Positions 35,901-50,000 of a stretch of DNA of 64,000 bases are shown one piece after another. The stretch's first letter is position 1. Every line of letters starts with the position of its first letter. The translations under genes were made by a program, and so were the position numbers. Under the pieces are notes generated by a model. It had not been told where the DNA came from. It searched no databases and worked only from the letters and a program-made list of their open reading frames with translations. The DNA comes from Balanoglossus misakiensis (Eukaryota > Hemichordata). The DNA lies in the NCBI GenBank assembly GCA_040954595.2, contig CM082596.2, positions 1,302,001 through 1,366,000 on the forward strand, read 5' to 3'.

Positions 35901-38900
35901 CATGTTCTCATGCTGTAACTAAAACCAGGGTTACTGGGGACTACTTTGTGATGGTTTCAATCCAAGCATGATGATGGTTACCAGGGCAACAATTTTCAGT
36001 AATCGGCAAAAGGCACACCGGAATTAACACTTTTGAAGCCATTTCACAGATATCTTCAATGAGGAAACCTGCCTACTTAGAACACATCTTCCAGTTACAC
36101 AAAAGTACAATGTACTTGTTAAGCCTGTTTGACTGAGCTAGTTAAATCAGTACACTGTTGTACTATGGTCAAGAAAATATACTTATACTACATTGGTAGC
36201 ATATTGTATTTTTACTGGAATTCAGTAAAAGCACGCTCCTTCATATTTACAGAATATCTAAGTATCTTGATAAAGTCCTGTTGTTCATGACTTCCACTCC
36301 TCACAAGATACAACAATATTTGCAATGATTTACTACGATTTTTTTTTATCTGAAAACCTGCTCTCATGAACTTTGACTATACACCACTATGAAGTGAAAA
36401 CCCAGGAATGTCACCATTATGAAACGATTTTGAGAGAAAGTCAAGTTACCGCAGCAAGTAAAGTTGCATGCATTATGTCCATACCAGAAGATTTCCTTCA
36501 CCTATGACCTAATCAGAAGGGAACTTGATGAATCGAAAAACACTAGAAAATCCCAGATCGGTATTCAAGGGTCTGATCCTTTCAAGTACCATCACCAACT
36601 ACTGCGCAAATGTATTCTCTCATTTTAGCCATAACTGCTTCCTCTTGGCCTTTTGAAGAGAGAAAAACTGAACCACCCAGATGAAACTTTGGCTTATAAA
36701 CAGGAACTATCACCACCACCAACAGATAGCGAAGCATTTTGGAAACGCCTACAGTTGCTGGTAACCATGGCTACAGGTATCCATCACCATGCCCATATAA
36801 GGGTACATGAATTGAAATGTAATGACTGCATGCAAGTAGTTGGAGGGGGTATACATGAAGTTGAAGAGCATGCAACTACAACAGCTACAGTGTCATCAAA
36901 ACTTTTATCGAAGCAAGTTTCATCTGCAAGAAAAATTGGATTTCTGATGTAACATGAAGTGTGTTAGATATTAACTGTTAGTTGGATGATTTTTTTTATC
37001 ATCTATGCATGTTTTTTTCACTCATTTGCCGACTGCCACAGGGGCAGCTGAATCCAGCTAGATCTGGTCATAACTGGTTTGAACCACTTACAATCGGCTG
37101 GTACATAGAAGTAGCAGATAGTAGCAATGAGACATCAGAAGCAGAAATCGTCAAAACAAGTCATGAAAAAAAGAGAAAAATATGTTCTTAAATATAAACT
37201 CTACACACAATTTTTCAAAAGGAATATTATAACATTAGTAAATTAAAATAACTTAAAATACAACTGATATAAATTAGTTTTTTGTTCAAAATTTAGTTTT
37301 ATTATACAACTGGTCTAAATATATTGTTAGTTTTTATGTATGTTCATTCATGTTAAATCATGCTTTCATAGAACATCAAAGAACACGTTGCCTATAAGAA
37401 TTTGTCTCCTTATCACCATGGTACCACTTGTTTGGTCATGATTTCTATTCTCAAAGAATATAAATCATTTGATCTCGTCATGAAATGATCTTACCAAAGT
37501 TTTATCAGCATGCAAGTCAATGGTTCAATGCTTTAAAACATGCATTTTTTTCAATTGTTAATTTTATCTGAAACAAGCTTATGCTAGTTCATAGCTCATT
37601 ACCAATTTAATATTATTCACTTTTTATTAATCTTTTTAACAAGTAATCTTAAGTTTATATAGCTCTCAATCAGGCCAATACAAAGAGTTATTAATTCAAA
37701 AGTATTTGTTGTCATGACTACAGATACACATCACTGCAATTCCTTTGTTAAGCTCAATCAAATATGCATGTTGATATGAACAAATATTATACTCCAATAA
37801 AAGCAAGCATATTTTCCCGCAACTATTGTTGAACTTAAATTCCAATATTTATTGAGTTGGAACAATCTGTTCTAGATCTATGGAGCTTCAAACTCCATAT
37901 ACTGAAAGAAGATGGGATAACAGAGTACTTTTAAGGAGCTCAATTAATGACATAAAAATCAGGGACTAAAAAATACAGGTCTCATATTTCACATCTCTGA
38001 GTAATATTTTACCTTTTAGGTCACTAATTGTTTAAAGGAAGTTATAGATGTGGTCACTGGTGTATATGACAACACATGAATAATTAGACGGAAGAAAATA
38101 ATAATAAATGTTGAAAAGGTAAATGAAAATGAAAAAGTAATGAAACAGTTAAAGGAAGATAAAAGCAAAGCGAAGGAAACTACGCAAAGCTGACTGTAAG
38201 CAGTGATTTGGATCATGGATTTGGTGAAAGAAAATGATGAGACAAGAGTATATGGACTATGCTGGTTCAGCAATCATTTCTTTGTTTGATTCTGTGAATG
38301 GAAACGTACAATGACAACCTGAAAGAGATACAATGAATTGTTCTCCAAAGAAGTATAGAGTTATCACATATAGTTGCTAAAATATAGGAAAGTTGACATT
38401 TTTTTCACGTAGAATGAATAGATATGTATGAGCAGAGTTGTTAGCATTGGAATAAAGAAATATTTTACGAAATAAACAAGAGATGGGACTTCCTAAACTG
38501 GCCCTTATAGACAGGTCAATTAATGCACATGTAAATTGCACAGGGACTGTAACGAAGTGGCTACTATATAGAGGTGGCCACTAACACAGGTTTGACTGTA
38601 ATTACAGACCAATCTTAGAGACACTTACCAATTTTTCCTCTTGTGTATGTCTTTCCCATTCCACTGATCTCTCCTTTACCCTTCCATGTCTTGAACAAAC
38701 CCTTGAAAGCAGCTGGTTCAGCGTACTCGATGACAGCTGTGCACTTGGTGTGTTTAGGGTACTTCTTGGCTGTGATAAAGTTCTAGTGAATCAACAATTA
38801 GCCGGTGTTAATCATGCAATGCCATGCAACGAGCTATGGCAAAAAGAGAAAACATAGCTACCATCAACCATACCCCTCCCAACCCCAGCCTACTTCTACA

Positions 38901-41900
38901 ATCTTTGAATCTATTCCCTTCATGTGCCACTACAGACTTGTAGTGAGAACTGCAGGTAGAAAGACTATTACAACAACTATAAAGCAAAGATTTGTTCAAG
39001 AGATTTATAAAGTACAAGAGAATCCTGGAATGGTCATAATTTTAAGTTTGAAATACAAACTTTACACTTTCATTGTTCCATGCATGTGAAAGTTTTGAGA
39101 AGGGAAGTTATTTCACAGTAAAACAGATATACATGTACAGAACAATAGGCTGAAACAAATTTTCAGGTAGCAGTGTGAGCTGAAGGCTTGAAAACAAATG
39201 TATAAACCATGATCTGAAGGCCTGAAAGCTTATGTACATGTATTGCACTGTGATTTGATACAAAGCGGCTCAATATTATGATCTGACAGGTCAAATACAT
39301 GGTTTAACCGAGCTGAACACAATTCATGGGTTCCATCACCAACGACCAGATGATTTGAATTTGCGATGATTTGAGTTCGAAGCCAAACCAGATGATCAGA
39401 TGGTGATGTAGCACAGGAGTTCATCATTCACTATTACACGTACATCCCACAAATAGTAGGTATGCTCCGGAATACTGTGTCATATACCAACTCCTGCAGT
39501 GTTCCATGGAAAAGCAACACTGAAGAAGTCGCAGGACAACAGTACAAATAAAATACATGTGGATGAACACTCGCACACACAGGAATGTGCTTGTTCATGT
39601 ACATGCTTTCCTTTGTACTATAGTCCTTTCTATCATTCCTGAATGTCGCACAAAAAGCAGATTGTACACTCATTCAAAATTTGCTGTGGCAGCATGCATA
39701 TATGTGGGTATTATCAGACATGATACAAACCGTGTCCAAGTGATATCTAGGAACTACCTTTGTGTTACATACATTAGGCGGCATCGCAGGTGATAATGCT
39801 ATATGTACAGTTAAAATGCTGTTGTCTGCATCGTACGACAGAAGCTCCATCTGGCAGTGCTTGTGTCAAAGTCCTTGGAAAGCCGAGCTCCTTGCCGTTT
39901 ATGTCATTCCAGCTTTATTTTGTGCGGGATATCTCGGGATGTTTTTAAGTTTGGGACATCCAGTGTGATCAGAACATATCTGCCATAATACCACTTTGTC
40001 AAACGTTCTTTTCTGACAACTGGTAGGTCAAGACTGAAGTGACAAACTGAAGGATATTTACACACAACAAACATACTTGTACATACACACCCACCCACAC
40101 CCACATACACCATCCATAATCACTACACACCCATGCTCAAATACTCATCACATAGTCATCACATTCATTTTTCTATTACAGATAAACATACAAATACTTT
40201 CATTCTTTAGCAATGGAAGAATTTGAAAATCTGCAGGTCCATCCAGTCCCTCACAATGTTTGTTTTTCATTCAACGAAATTCAAAAGAAAGGCCATGTTC
40301 CTTTTCCTCACATACAAACACTCCATTCCTTACACATTGACACAGACAGTCTTGACCACCCAGCTACATCAGGAGTTATGGTGGCACTGTTCAATACTTG
40401 TGCTGTATGCTTGAATTGATGAAAACAACACCAGAATGTCAGTTTGTTTGGATGCATGAGGGAATATGAAAAATCAAGTTCTGGGTGCATGAATGATTTT
40501 TGTGAAATGGGAGGGAGTTGTAAAATATTGGGTGTGGCTGTATGGAATTCTGATGTATTGGTTATGTCGGCATGAATGGTCATGTGATATCTTGGTTTGG
40601 TTAAAAAATGGGTTTGGTTTGGTTTGATTTGGTTACAGATATGTCTATCAAGCATAGGTGTTTGTTTAGTTTATATAGACACCGACAGACAAGCAAATGA
40701 TGTCTGTCAGCTGTTGTGATGGAACATGACTGCATGCTTAGATTGATATTAGTCTTCTCATTATGTCAAAAGCTATTTGCATCTGTCTATGAAGTGTGTT
40801 CAAATAAAACCGGACAGACAAATCATCTCTGAATGATGGCATAAAATTACATAAATTGATATTTCAACACACATTCATAGACTGGTCAATGCTTTGAACA
40901 TATCTGAAGTAGTTTGTTTATCATGACAAGTGTTATCATGCATGAAACTTTATGCAGTGAAACTCCTGACAACATTTACCATAAGTCTTGATAAAATACC
41001 ACAAGATAAAGTCTTTTAAAAGTTAGGGTAATACCTTAATGTCTCGCACAACTAAATCCCCAACATTTCTTTATATGGCCTGGAGTTAAACACCTGTATG
41101 TTTGTGATGAGACTAAATCTGCTATGCAATGCATTATGTATGAGCAGCTTAGCAACTGGCATAATTCAGAATTGGTAGGCTTGAGGCATATCTGGCAATG
41201 TATCTTAAGTTTACAGAAAGTTCACGTTTTTCTGTGTAAATGCATCTTCTGTAAATCTGCATTTTCACAATTTAAAAAGTGCAAATAACACTTGCAATGA
41301 TTAAAGTTGTCCATAGATATGGAATTGGGAACTACAAATACAATGTATCTGATCATTTATGTCTCAAGCCAACCAATAATGAGGTTTATACATGGAACAC
41401 ATGACTGGTGTAGTGATATACGGTCAAATGCTTAATTCATGATCAATGCTTTATGCATGCATGTTACAACCATGCACAACATACTGTTAACACATGCACA
41501 ACACATGGTTTAGTTAGGTGCACACATGGTCAACACATGCAACAGTTAACATGTCGTGTGTGTACATATGAATCTGATTCAGTTTCCACGTAAAGTGATT
41601 TCGTTTTGTTCTTGCAAGTGAAATGAATGAATGTGTTTTGTGGGCTGACATTCCAGGGAGGGGGACATGGAAAACAAGCGGGAATACTACTGGAATTGGG
41701 AAAAGCACAAGGAACAGATAACAGAGACAGAGGAACAACATAACAGTCTTTAGAAGAAGGGTTAGTAATTAATCAAGAGAAAGTTATGAGAAAGATTAGC
41801 AGAGACCTAAGTAAGAACCCTAGAAACCAAGATTTCTATTTAAGAATAAAGATGAAATTGTTTGAGAATATTACTGTTTTCCCATACCCTTACTTCTAAC

Positions 41901-44786
41901 TTATATCTATTTCAGCAACATTGTCAAAAAGATGCATAATAGTACCCATATTAATTGGTTCAAAGGCAGGCTCGTTGTGAAGGAGATGATGTCTTAAGAT
42001 CCTCATTGTTTTAATCTGGGAAATTACTTGTTTTTATGTTTTGAACATGTTCACGAAAACAGAATTTGACAATCACAAAATACCATTATTTTGTTCCTTT
42101 TCACTCAAAGTACTTGGTTTCACATCATACTCCATAACACCAACCTTCCTTTAATTCACTCACTTCAAAGAGGAACTTGCCAAATTAAAATATATTATCA
42201 GAAACCCAAACCCTTACCACATGACATGCCTTTATCTTTTTTACATGTGATTTTTTTAAGAATTGTAAGAAGTTTTTAGAAGAGACAGAGAGACAGACAG
42301 AAAGGACATCAGAAAGAAGAGACTCTCAAAGAACACACAGTCTGACAGAAAAATTTAACAAGGACATGTAAGGAAGTAAAGGATAGTAATAATAGAAATG
42401 GGGTGGGGAAGATAATTTAGGGTGTGTGCTTTGATTGGACAGTGCCCCCCTAACATGAGAACATTTTGTTGTAATATTAAGTAGACATGTCCTTCAACAG
42501 ACTGGGGAGTCCCAGGGCCACCTAAGATAGTGCGCTAGACTAGATACAGCTTTTTCAGACGCCAATATATTGAGAAACAGAGAAATGACTGTTACCATGG
42601 CGTTCTCAAAAGCCCTATCTTTTTCTGCTTTGGTGGCATTCTTTCCCTTCCACACCCAGATACCAGCGGGTCCTTGGTCGATGATGAAACAGTCCTGTTG
42701 ATGAGAGGAAAAAAAGATAATTAAGATAAAGTATTTCAAAACTGGGTGATTAAACGAGGGCTCTTAAACTTAAGATACATACACATATACAAAAGAACAA
42801 TGGACAGTACAATATATTTGTGAAGTATTTTGATCATAAACTTTACTTACACTTGAATCAAGATATGACTGGGCAAGTGGGCGACTGGCAATTTCTGTCA
42901 GCACTAATGAACCACTCTGGTCTGATACTCTGAAAAGATAAAATGGTTCAAGTTGAGGTTCATGTAGTATTTGCCTCAGAGACAGATTTTCAGCGAAATG
43001 ATAGTCCTTGAAACTTTCCATTTCTTTGTTATGTTAAAATGTCTTTTTGAATACCACGAATAAAACAGGGTGACTTTACCTGGTTTTATTCGCGCTAATG
43101 TCATTCAAGAAGTGATTCCAAAAATGACAACTCTATTAAAGAAACTCACTTGTACATCTTGGTCTGTGCCTGCACATTACGTTCAAAGGCAGAATCATCA
43201 TCAACGGCTGATGCAGGGGCAATTGCTTGTTTCTCTCCCATCACAGTCATGAAGTCTTTGTCATAACTTCTGTCGTTTTCTTCAACCACCATAATCTGGG
43301 CACGGCCACCGCGCTCACTGTCACGGACACGCTTGCATGTTTCCATACCCTAACAACACAAAATTACTTCAAATCAGTACCATGTTAAGAGCAATAACTT
43401 TCTTTGAATAAATCGACAGCATCACAATGTTTTAATCATGAAATGGATCTTTTTCAACTCCACATCTTTCCACAGAAATGAAAACTTACCTTGAGTTTTT
43501 CCCAACGGTTCGCCTCAGACCCGTTCCACTGGATGATCTTTTTGCCGAGATCCAGAATAAAGACATCTCCTTTGTTGAGTGAACTCCATCCGATGGGGAC
43601 CTCATTAATCCTAGGGGTTCTCTTGCCCTTGACTCTCAGCATTCTGTTCTCATGAGCGTTGCGGTCAACGTGCTTGAATCCTGTGGCCATACCACCAGGC
43701 TTGTACCTAGGGGGGTAGAAACACATCTATGGTGAACACTTCACAATCCTCCAATCTGCATCATCAGAGTCAAATGTACAATCAAACCTGTCTAGAGGTG
43801 GCCATTATATTGAGGTGGTCACTAACACAGGTTTGACTGTACATCTGTTGTAGTTGACATAAGGAGCATCACACACTCACACACACATGAAACAAACTTA
43901 TCCTAATCCATAGGATAGTGGGTAAACTACCACACACACATCCAACCCATCTAACACTTACATGACACCATCTTTGAAGTAAGACATGAACATTTGGGAT
44001 TCATGACCCTCAACTTCTCTGTACTGGACAGGTCCACCTCCGAGGGCGTCATCCAACTCCACTGTCTTGATGGCAGCCACTCCTGCTTCATCCTGAAAAA
44101 GTAAAATTAACAAATATGACGTATTTTTCTGAAAATCTTTCCTAGAGGCATGTACAGTTGAACCTGTCTATAGTGGCCAGTCAAGGGTCTTTCCTGAATT
44201 GGCCTTTATAGACAGGTGGACTTTTAGATCTCAAGAGGTAAATTTACTTCTTATTTACCTGAGATGTGTCCTTGCCAAGCCAGAAATGGATATCCCAGGT
44301 CAGAGCTGAGCTTCCCCTTTCCTTCTTTGTCTGCAAGGAGAAAAGATGGAAAAATGTGTGATGCAACATGGTATTTACCGTTTATTCATTTTGGCGAGAT
44401 TTTTACTCTCATATCCTGCAAACAGGATGGAAGTGTGTGGTCGAACGTTGATTCACTATATATCCACATGTAGAATAACATAAACGGTGTCTTGTAATTT
44501 TGTATTAAACATAATTAATGGAAAAAGGGCAACGAGAGAGAGACTGTGTCCCCTTAACTACTTGTACCAGCAACAATGTACAAGAATGTGAAGGAATCAC
44601 GCAATCAGGAAAATAGTCATTATAACATCAACAACTTACGCTCAAAAGAATGTATGAATCTCCCTCAAAGAAATAACCGTAATCCTTCTCTGGCCATGGA
44701 ACTACTTTCAGTTTCTCAATTCTCCAGATCTTCAGTCCAACTTTCTGACCAACTCCCTTGAAAGCGGGATCAATAACTCCAGTCAT
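26990..44786 (-). CDS. VIL1/AVIL: Villin (six gelsolin domains plus headpiece)
   Basis: Twenty-two exons join in one frame of 828 codons (827 residues, the length of human villin): 44640-44786, 44259-44330, 43962-44092, 43490-43706, 43150-43349, 42851-42929, 42596-42694, 38629-38782, 35419-35519, 34956-35090, 34693-34779, 31925-31996, 29520-29633, 29248-29331, 29098-29156, 28733-28826, 28409-28546, 28202-28267, 27889-28011, 27546-27617, 27325-27450, 26990-27103. Six gelsolin repeats are visible by their motifs: G1 [19 protein letters not shown]2 [18 protein letters not shown]3 [19 protein letters not shown]4 [14 protein letters not shown]5 [19 protein letters not shown]6 [18 protein letters not shown] linker (about 725-765) leads to a villin headpiece ending [12 protein letters not shown]. 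The protein caps, severs and bundles actin under calcium control, typically in microvilli. Vertebrates have separate villin and advillin; this invertebrate gene is probably co-orthologous to both. The start is the first Met after the acceptor at 44847, in the usual family position. Confidence 0.95.
28121..28150. repeat. Dispersed repeat 2, copy i (villin intron 18)
   Basis: TGGACTGAACCATGGTGGTG followed by AAAGGGTTAA. Related copies occur at 28857-28889 (inverted), 61161-61188 and 62223-62249. Confidence 0.5.
28857..28889. repeat. Dispersed repeat 2, inverted copy (villin intron 15)
   Basis: On the minus strand it reads GGTTTGAACCGGACCATAGT then GGAGAATGGGTAAA, a diverged match to the copy at 62223. 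Confidence 0.4.
33470..33489 (+). repeat. Short (CA)n microsatellite
   Basis: About 20 bases of CA repeats with CG interruptions, inside villin intron 11. Confidence 0.75.
34650..34692 (+). repeat. (GTTT)n microsatellite in villin intron 11
   Basis: About ten TTTG units run up to the splice donor of the villin exon 34693-34779, so the array lies directly at the intron's 5' end on the minus strand as (CAAA)n. Confidence 0.85.
34849..34900. mobile_element. MITE-like repeat, copy D (villin intron 10)
   Basis: Right-half copy: AAAGTGGCCACTATATAGAG, then TGGTCACTACCACTGG and TTTAACTGTACTT. It shares the interior and right end with copies A and C and has a diverged terminus. Confidence 0.55.
38498..38602. 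mobile_element. MITE-like repeat, copy C, two half elements (villin intron 8)
   Basis: A half element CTGGCCCTTATAGACAGGT at 38498-38516 is followed after about 40 bases by AGTGGCTACTATATAGAGG and a right terminus ACAGGTTTGACTGTAA ending near 38602. This is consistent with a longer family member or an interrupted copy. Confidence 0.55.
43775..43843. mobile_element. MITE-like palindromic repeat, copy A (villin intron 3)
   Basis: A 69-base element with near-perfect 17-base terminal inverted repeats: left TGTACAATCAAACCTGT, right ACAGGTTTGACTGTACA, with one mismatch. The interior is itself related by inversion around GGTGGCCA/GGTGGTCA. No coding capacity. It defines the family also seen at 34849, 38498 and 44151. 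Confidence 0.7.
44151..44220. mobile_element. MITE-like palindromic repeat, copy B (villin intron 2)
   Basis: Left end TGTACAGTTGAACCTGTCTA, followed by TAGTGGCCA, then an inverted right half CTTTATAGACAGGT. The right end is diverged or truncated, lacking the TTTGACTGTACA terminus of copy A. Confidence 0.6.
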
Positions 44787-44846
44787 GTTTTGATCTCTTC
44801 AGTGGGTCTGTGTTTTTTCAAAAGATAAAATCCAAATCTAGCTTGG
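44787..44846 (-). other. 5' UTR part of villin exon 2
   Basis: A strong acceptor (TTTTCTCTTACAG on the minus strand) ends at 44847, so 60 non-coding bases precede the villin ATG and the true first exon lies further right. Confidence 0.65.
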
Positions 44847-45546
44847 CTGTAAGAGAAAAGACAGGATCCAGTTAGACAGGTTTTAATTCACTACATATCT
44901 CCACAACAAAAATGATGACTGCGTTGAGGATTTTCAGTGAAATGACAAATGTATATGCACCTGCAAAAGTTATTGCAGAGGTTGCTGGGGTGTGGGCATA
45001 TACGCTCGACACTCTGAACCACGCCTGAATTTACACTCCGCCTGAATTCTTACAAGGTGAGTGAACCAGATAACAGAGTAGATAGGGCTAAGTTGTTGAA
45101 AGATTACAAAACACTAAACTTCAGTTCTTGAGAAGTGAACTTTGACCTTCCAGTGGGGCACACCTGTAAGTCAAGTCATTCTAGTATTGCGATAAAAGTT
45201 CCACCCTTTTTTGGACAATCCACACAGTATCTTTGAAAAGAAGTGGTCCTTTTGCCCTCTCGTTTAAATGGCTGACCTGACAATACATAACTGCTGCCCT
45301 CTCAAACAAATCCGAAATGCTGTATTTTCAGCAGAAATATCAAAAATCCATTGAAAGAACACCATAAAAATTGATTACACCAATGACCTTTTTTGCCCAC
45401 GCTAGCATTCACTCAATAAAAGAGGTCAGGGCACAGGAATTCCGAAAACAAGAATGAATCAATGAGAAGTTTTTCTCATTGTGAGACTTTATTTATCATG
45501 CACAGAAGTTTTATGCCTTTTCCAAAGGACAGGTCATCCAATATGT

Positions 45547-45568
45547 TGTACGTATGTACATACGTACA
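45547..45568. repeat. 22-base perfect palindrome
   Basis: The sequence from 45547 to 45568 equals its own reverse complement (half site TGTACGTATGT). It is built from GTAC/ATAC steps and lies about 760 bases upstream of the villin coding start. Confidence 0.8.
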
Positions 45569-46952
45569 TGAAACATAGTGATGTAGTCACTGTCACACCA
45601 TGACCGTTCGATTATGAATGATTCACAACCAGTTGTAATCATCAACTCAGTCAGTCATTTTGCGTTGACACAATTAGATAAGAAATCTGCCTCTCAAGCA
45701 TCAAGTAGATCAAGCAATCATTCATTCACCAAGGTGGATGTCTGATTGGTCAGTGCATAACAGGTCACCTGATCACTGTACTATCCTGGATGATGGATAT
45801 GTACCTGCACGTAAGAACCTGGTATGAGTTGCTACAGTTTTGCATGATTAATTAAGGGAAATACACGCATATACAACTACACGTGTAGATGAGGATATAC
45901 ATGTACATGTTCCTGATGATGAAACCAACAAAGTCACGCTGCAAAATTCACAAGATAGTAATAAGCCCCCTCTGTACATCACCTACTCAGGTCAACCAGT
46001 CTCACAAACCACCATATCACATGATTTATTACAAATATGAAATGTTTGCAGTTTTTCTACGCAAAGGTGACACATAAATAATGCAGAGATATAACTCAGT
46101 CCTATGTACAACTCATTTGGATTGTAACAGGTGCCCTCTATGTCAACATAGCTTGCCACAGACTAATCTACCCTGTTAATATGGCACCACTAGTTACTGG
46201 ACCATACATGTACACCCACCTACATCCAATTAATATCACGAAGATACATGTACATATACTTTCCAGTCACGACGCCACTCTGCAATAACGCCTACAGCAT
46301 CCTGATTTATCAACTTCCTTCTTCATTGTCTACAAAAACATCAACCTACCAACTTGCCATCAATAATTTACACCACTGCTACTTTTCAATGATTGATTGC
46401 TTAGAATGCTATTGTCCTCCATTAGTAAGTAAATCAGAATTTAACCATCTTGGGTACAGGTTTTCTGAATATTTTATGCTTGCTCGGTCATTTTGAAACT
46501 GGAAAAGGAAATGTTTAATTAATCTTTTTGGGTAAAATCAACATATATGAAAAGATCTGTGTTTGCTTAAATTAACTGTATTTCCTGCTCTCTTTTGGAA
46601 TCTACATGTATTTGTTTGCTAATCTATGAAAGATCCAAAGGCTTATTTCCTACCATCACTGGAAGGCATTACAAGACCTAATGTAAACACAATGTCTGTC
46701 AAAGATGTCAAAATATCTGCAGGAAAATATGTCTCCTGTGATACATATTAAATGTACAATATCAATATTAGTCTGTGCCAATTGTAATAGGGTTAAACAC
46801 TGCAGCCAGGCTACAGCTCAACTAAAACACTGGCATGCTGTATGTATCTTTCCAGTGAAGTCATTGGTAACGAAAACATTTACTGGTACAGTGTAGAATT
46901 CTGGGGATGTTATTGAAACATGTACAAGCAACTTTTTCCATTATACTTACAG

Positions 46953-47043
46953 ATTAAGACAACTGTATACACAACAGTACACCACAGATCTAACACACTA
47001 AAAGGAGAGTCCCACAACCCAGACTGATGCCTATCCTTTTATC
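46953..47043 (-). promoter_or_regulatory. Possible proximal promoter and first exon of villin
   Basis: GATAAAA at 47037-47043 (minus strand) could act as a TATA box, and a consensus donor (ATCT/GTAAGT) lies about 85 bases downstream near 46953. This could be an alternative non-coding first exon 2.1 kb upstream of the coding start. Confidence 0.25.
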
Positions 47044-50000
47044 AATCGCCTGACTTGTCTAAGACTTGACAAGTCTTACCCAAGCTTGTCTGAGCCCTGC
47101 AGCCTCACCCAGAATGTCCAGGGTCTGTTTCACGGAACAGTAATTCGAGGTTTTCGCATGCCAGAAATATCATATCAGGGTACTGTCATCTGTGTCAACA
47201 ACCATCATGAGATATAACTATAAGGACATGTATGTTCACATATTATGTAACAGGCACAGAACAGTCATCAAGGTTGCCATACCACAGATAAACGGATTGC
47301 ATTTGTCAGTTATTAATAAACATGCACTCAAATAATATACTGTTAACACTGGTATCCTATCCTGATCTATACTAGTATAAAATTAGAATGGTGGGCCATG
47401 TGACTGTGTGTAAAGGTCACTTTATAAGTTCATTGGTTGAGGAAGGGCAAAGTCACACCAAATGATTTCACCATGCAGCTACATTTTGCAACCAGACTGA
47501 AATGCACACTATCTGGCAATGTACATGTGCTGGTATTATCTTGTCCAACAAGTTTCAGCAAAGAATAATTCAATACAGTTGACTACATAGTCTGTTCCTG
47601 AACAGCTGAACAGAATCAGGAATCTAGTTTATCTCAACTATGGTCCTATTCATCTTCTGATAGGTCATGACCTTAGTTATCTGCCATAACCAAACCAGTC
47701 CAGCTTGGATCTGATAATGTTCAGAGTCAGCATAAATAATCTGATGTGAATTCCACTTTGGTAATTACTAGGTGGGCAGTCTCAATAATTGCTAGTCTCA
47801 AATCATTCAATGAATTCAATTGGTTGGGTAATTTTGCTGGGTTTGGTATTTGGATAATTTGTCAGATAATTGTAATGCACATCATTATGCAAAATTAATG
47901 TGTGACTTATTCTCTAGTGTCATTAAAAATCTCAGGAAGACCACCGCATTTGCAAATCACTTCTCTCAGTCACCTTCCTGTTTAAGTGAATCTTACGTAA
48001 CGAAAGCCTTCCATTGAAATGAACACACAGCTTTATGAAATGTCCATGACTCAATTAAATTTAATCAAATATAATAGCGATCTACTCAACAAAAAATCAA
48101 TGGCACATAATCTTTTAAAAGATTAATTGTGATTCAATGTGATGATCTTTTGTGTATCTATTTTTTAAAATATACCTTCTAGATTTTTAAAACTGACATG
48201 ATAAAACACTGAAGTACTTTACCATGCACAGTCTGATTGCAAATGTAATTGTGACAAACCCATTCATCGATCATCCAGGCCTGGCATACAAAATTAGAAT
48301 TTCACAGGGTAGGGAAGCTATTTCAGGCAATTAGAATCTTGTCCTTATTTGTGCATCTGCAACTGATATAAATACATATCATTCTACATTATCAGACTGA
48401 ACAGAAATCCAAGTAGCGTGCCATAAGCCTTCTTAGCAGGCTGCTGACTCATGACTATTCTATGTCCATTTCATTATTAAAAGGAACTTATACTTGGCTG
48501 AATTGAGAAATGTCCACAAGATCTCACACTGGCCCTAAAGTTTCCAGAAATCACATTGATTGGTCGATTGGGAATTACAGTGAGGACTGGTGTGTGGTAG
48601 CGCATTTGTGGAATGTCAGAATCCTGTCGATGACAGCAGGGATGTTTAGAAGTTCACATACAATCGCAGTGTGCAGCAGTTGATGTGTAGCTGGTATTCA
48701 CACAAAAATATCATGAGGAGAGATGCCACAAGTCATGCATCATAATTATACAATCAGACTGTAGCTGGAATTCTTAAAATTTTCCATAATAATTCTCAAT
48801 AGCAGAATATTTGTCAGAGGGCCACTGTTGTCCTGGCAACCTTACAAAACAAAAAATGTGTATTAGTTAAACCCTGGCTGTTAGGTTCACTTCCCATGAT
48901 GCAATGGTGGCGTCAGTTGTTGAGCTCTCACTGTCGTTCATCTGACCTTTGACGGCTGCAGCAGATCAGTGGTAATATTTTAAACAGTCTTCCTGAGGTT
49001 ATATGTGGACATTGAGGATAGGGTTGCCAGAAAGTGATGCTATACTGTAATACACCATATGTTATGGGGTATGAGTCATTTGTGTTTGAAACTAGGACTG
49101 TGAAACTATGCAAATGAGAAAAGGCAAAGCGACTCAGTTGATATACTTTCTCTTACTCCATGACCTCTTTTGACCTTCAGAACAAGGCGGCAGATGCAAT
49201 CAAGCAGATGATCAAATTAAAATTTCTGTCTCTTCAAGGTCTCAATAATTCCATGACTATAATGAGACTACTGAGAATAGATGTTGTTTTACACATTGAT
49301 TTCTATAATGCTCCATCACTTTTGGTATCAATTTCTCTACTTTTCAAGTATTTTCAAGTATTTTGTCCGGGCACCACTAATAATACACACCATGTCTAGA
49401 TGTCTTCCTACATTCTCCCTAAGCAAGGCAATTGCAGTGAAAGAGTTCATAACCAGACTGAGGGTTGTACTTTCACTGACCTCCTGAAACTCTAAACTGA
49501 AAACATCTGTAATCTACTTATCCTTGCCTGTATGTCTAGGTTTACAATAATCCTGTTGTGTTGTGGAGAGACGGCAAGCACTGAAGGCTATAAACAGGAA
49601 TACAATCCATCGATTCTTAATCTTACAACACCCGCTTAGACAATCACAACACAATACCGATAAGATGAACTATTATAATAACAATTTTTATATATGACTA
49701 CTGTAAATGCTGTTTTTACAACCTTACGTAAACACACATGATAAGATTGCAATGTAATATTTCAAATATCTGGCTACTGATATGTTGCTTTCTATAATAA
49801 TCTCATAAAAACCTAGTTTTTTTACAATCATAAATATGTATCAATAAAGCCAATGTGACAATGTGAAACTGTTATTACATTGGCTGCACTAGACCATATC
49901 AGTTTACCAAAGGTAGGACACCTCATTTGAGATTCATTATCACGACTTTGTGGGTGTATCACAGACCAAGTCAAGAGGTCAAATCATGTCATGTTCCGTA

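Noticed and set aside
36653-36952. 99-codon plus-strand frame in a villin intron
   Set aside because: No homologous domain; the region is intronic on the opposite strand.
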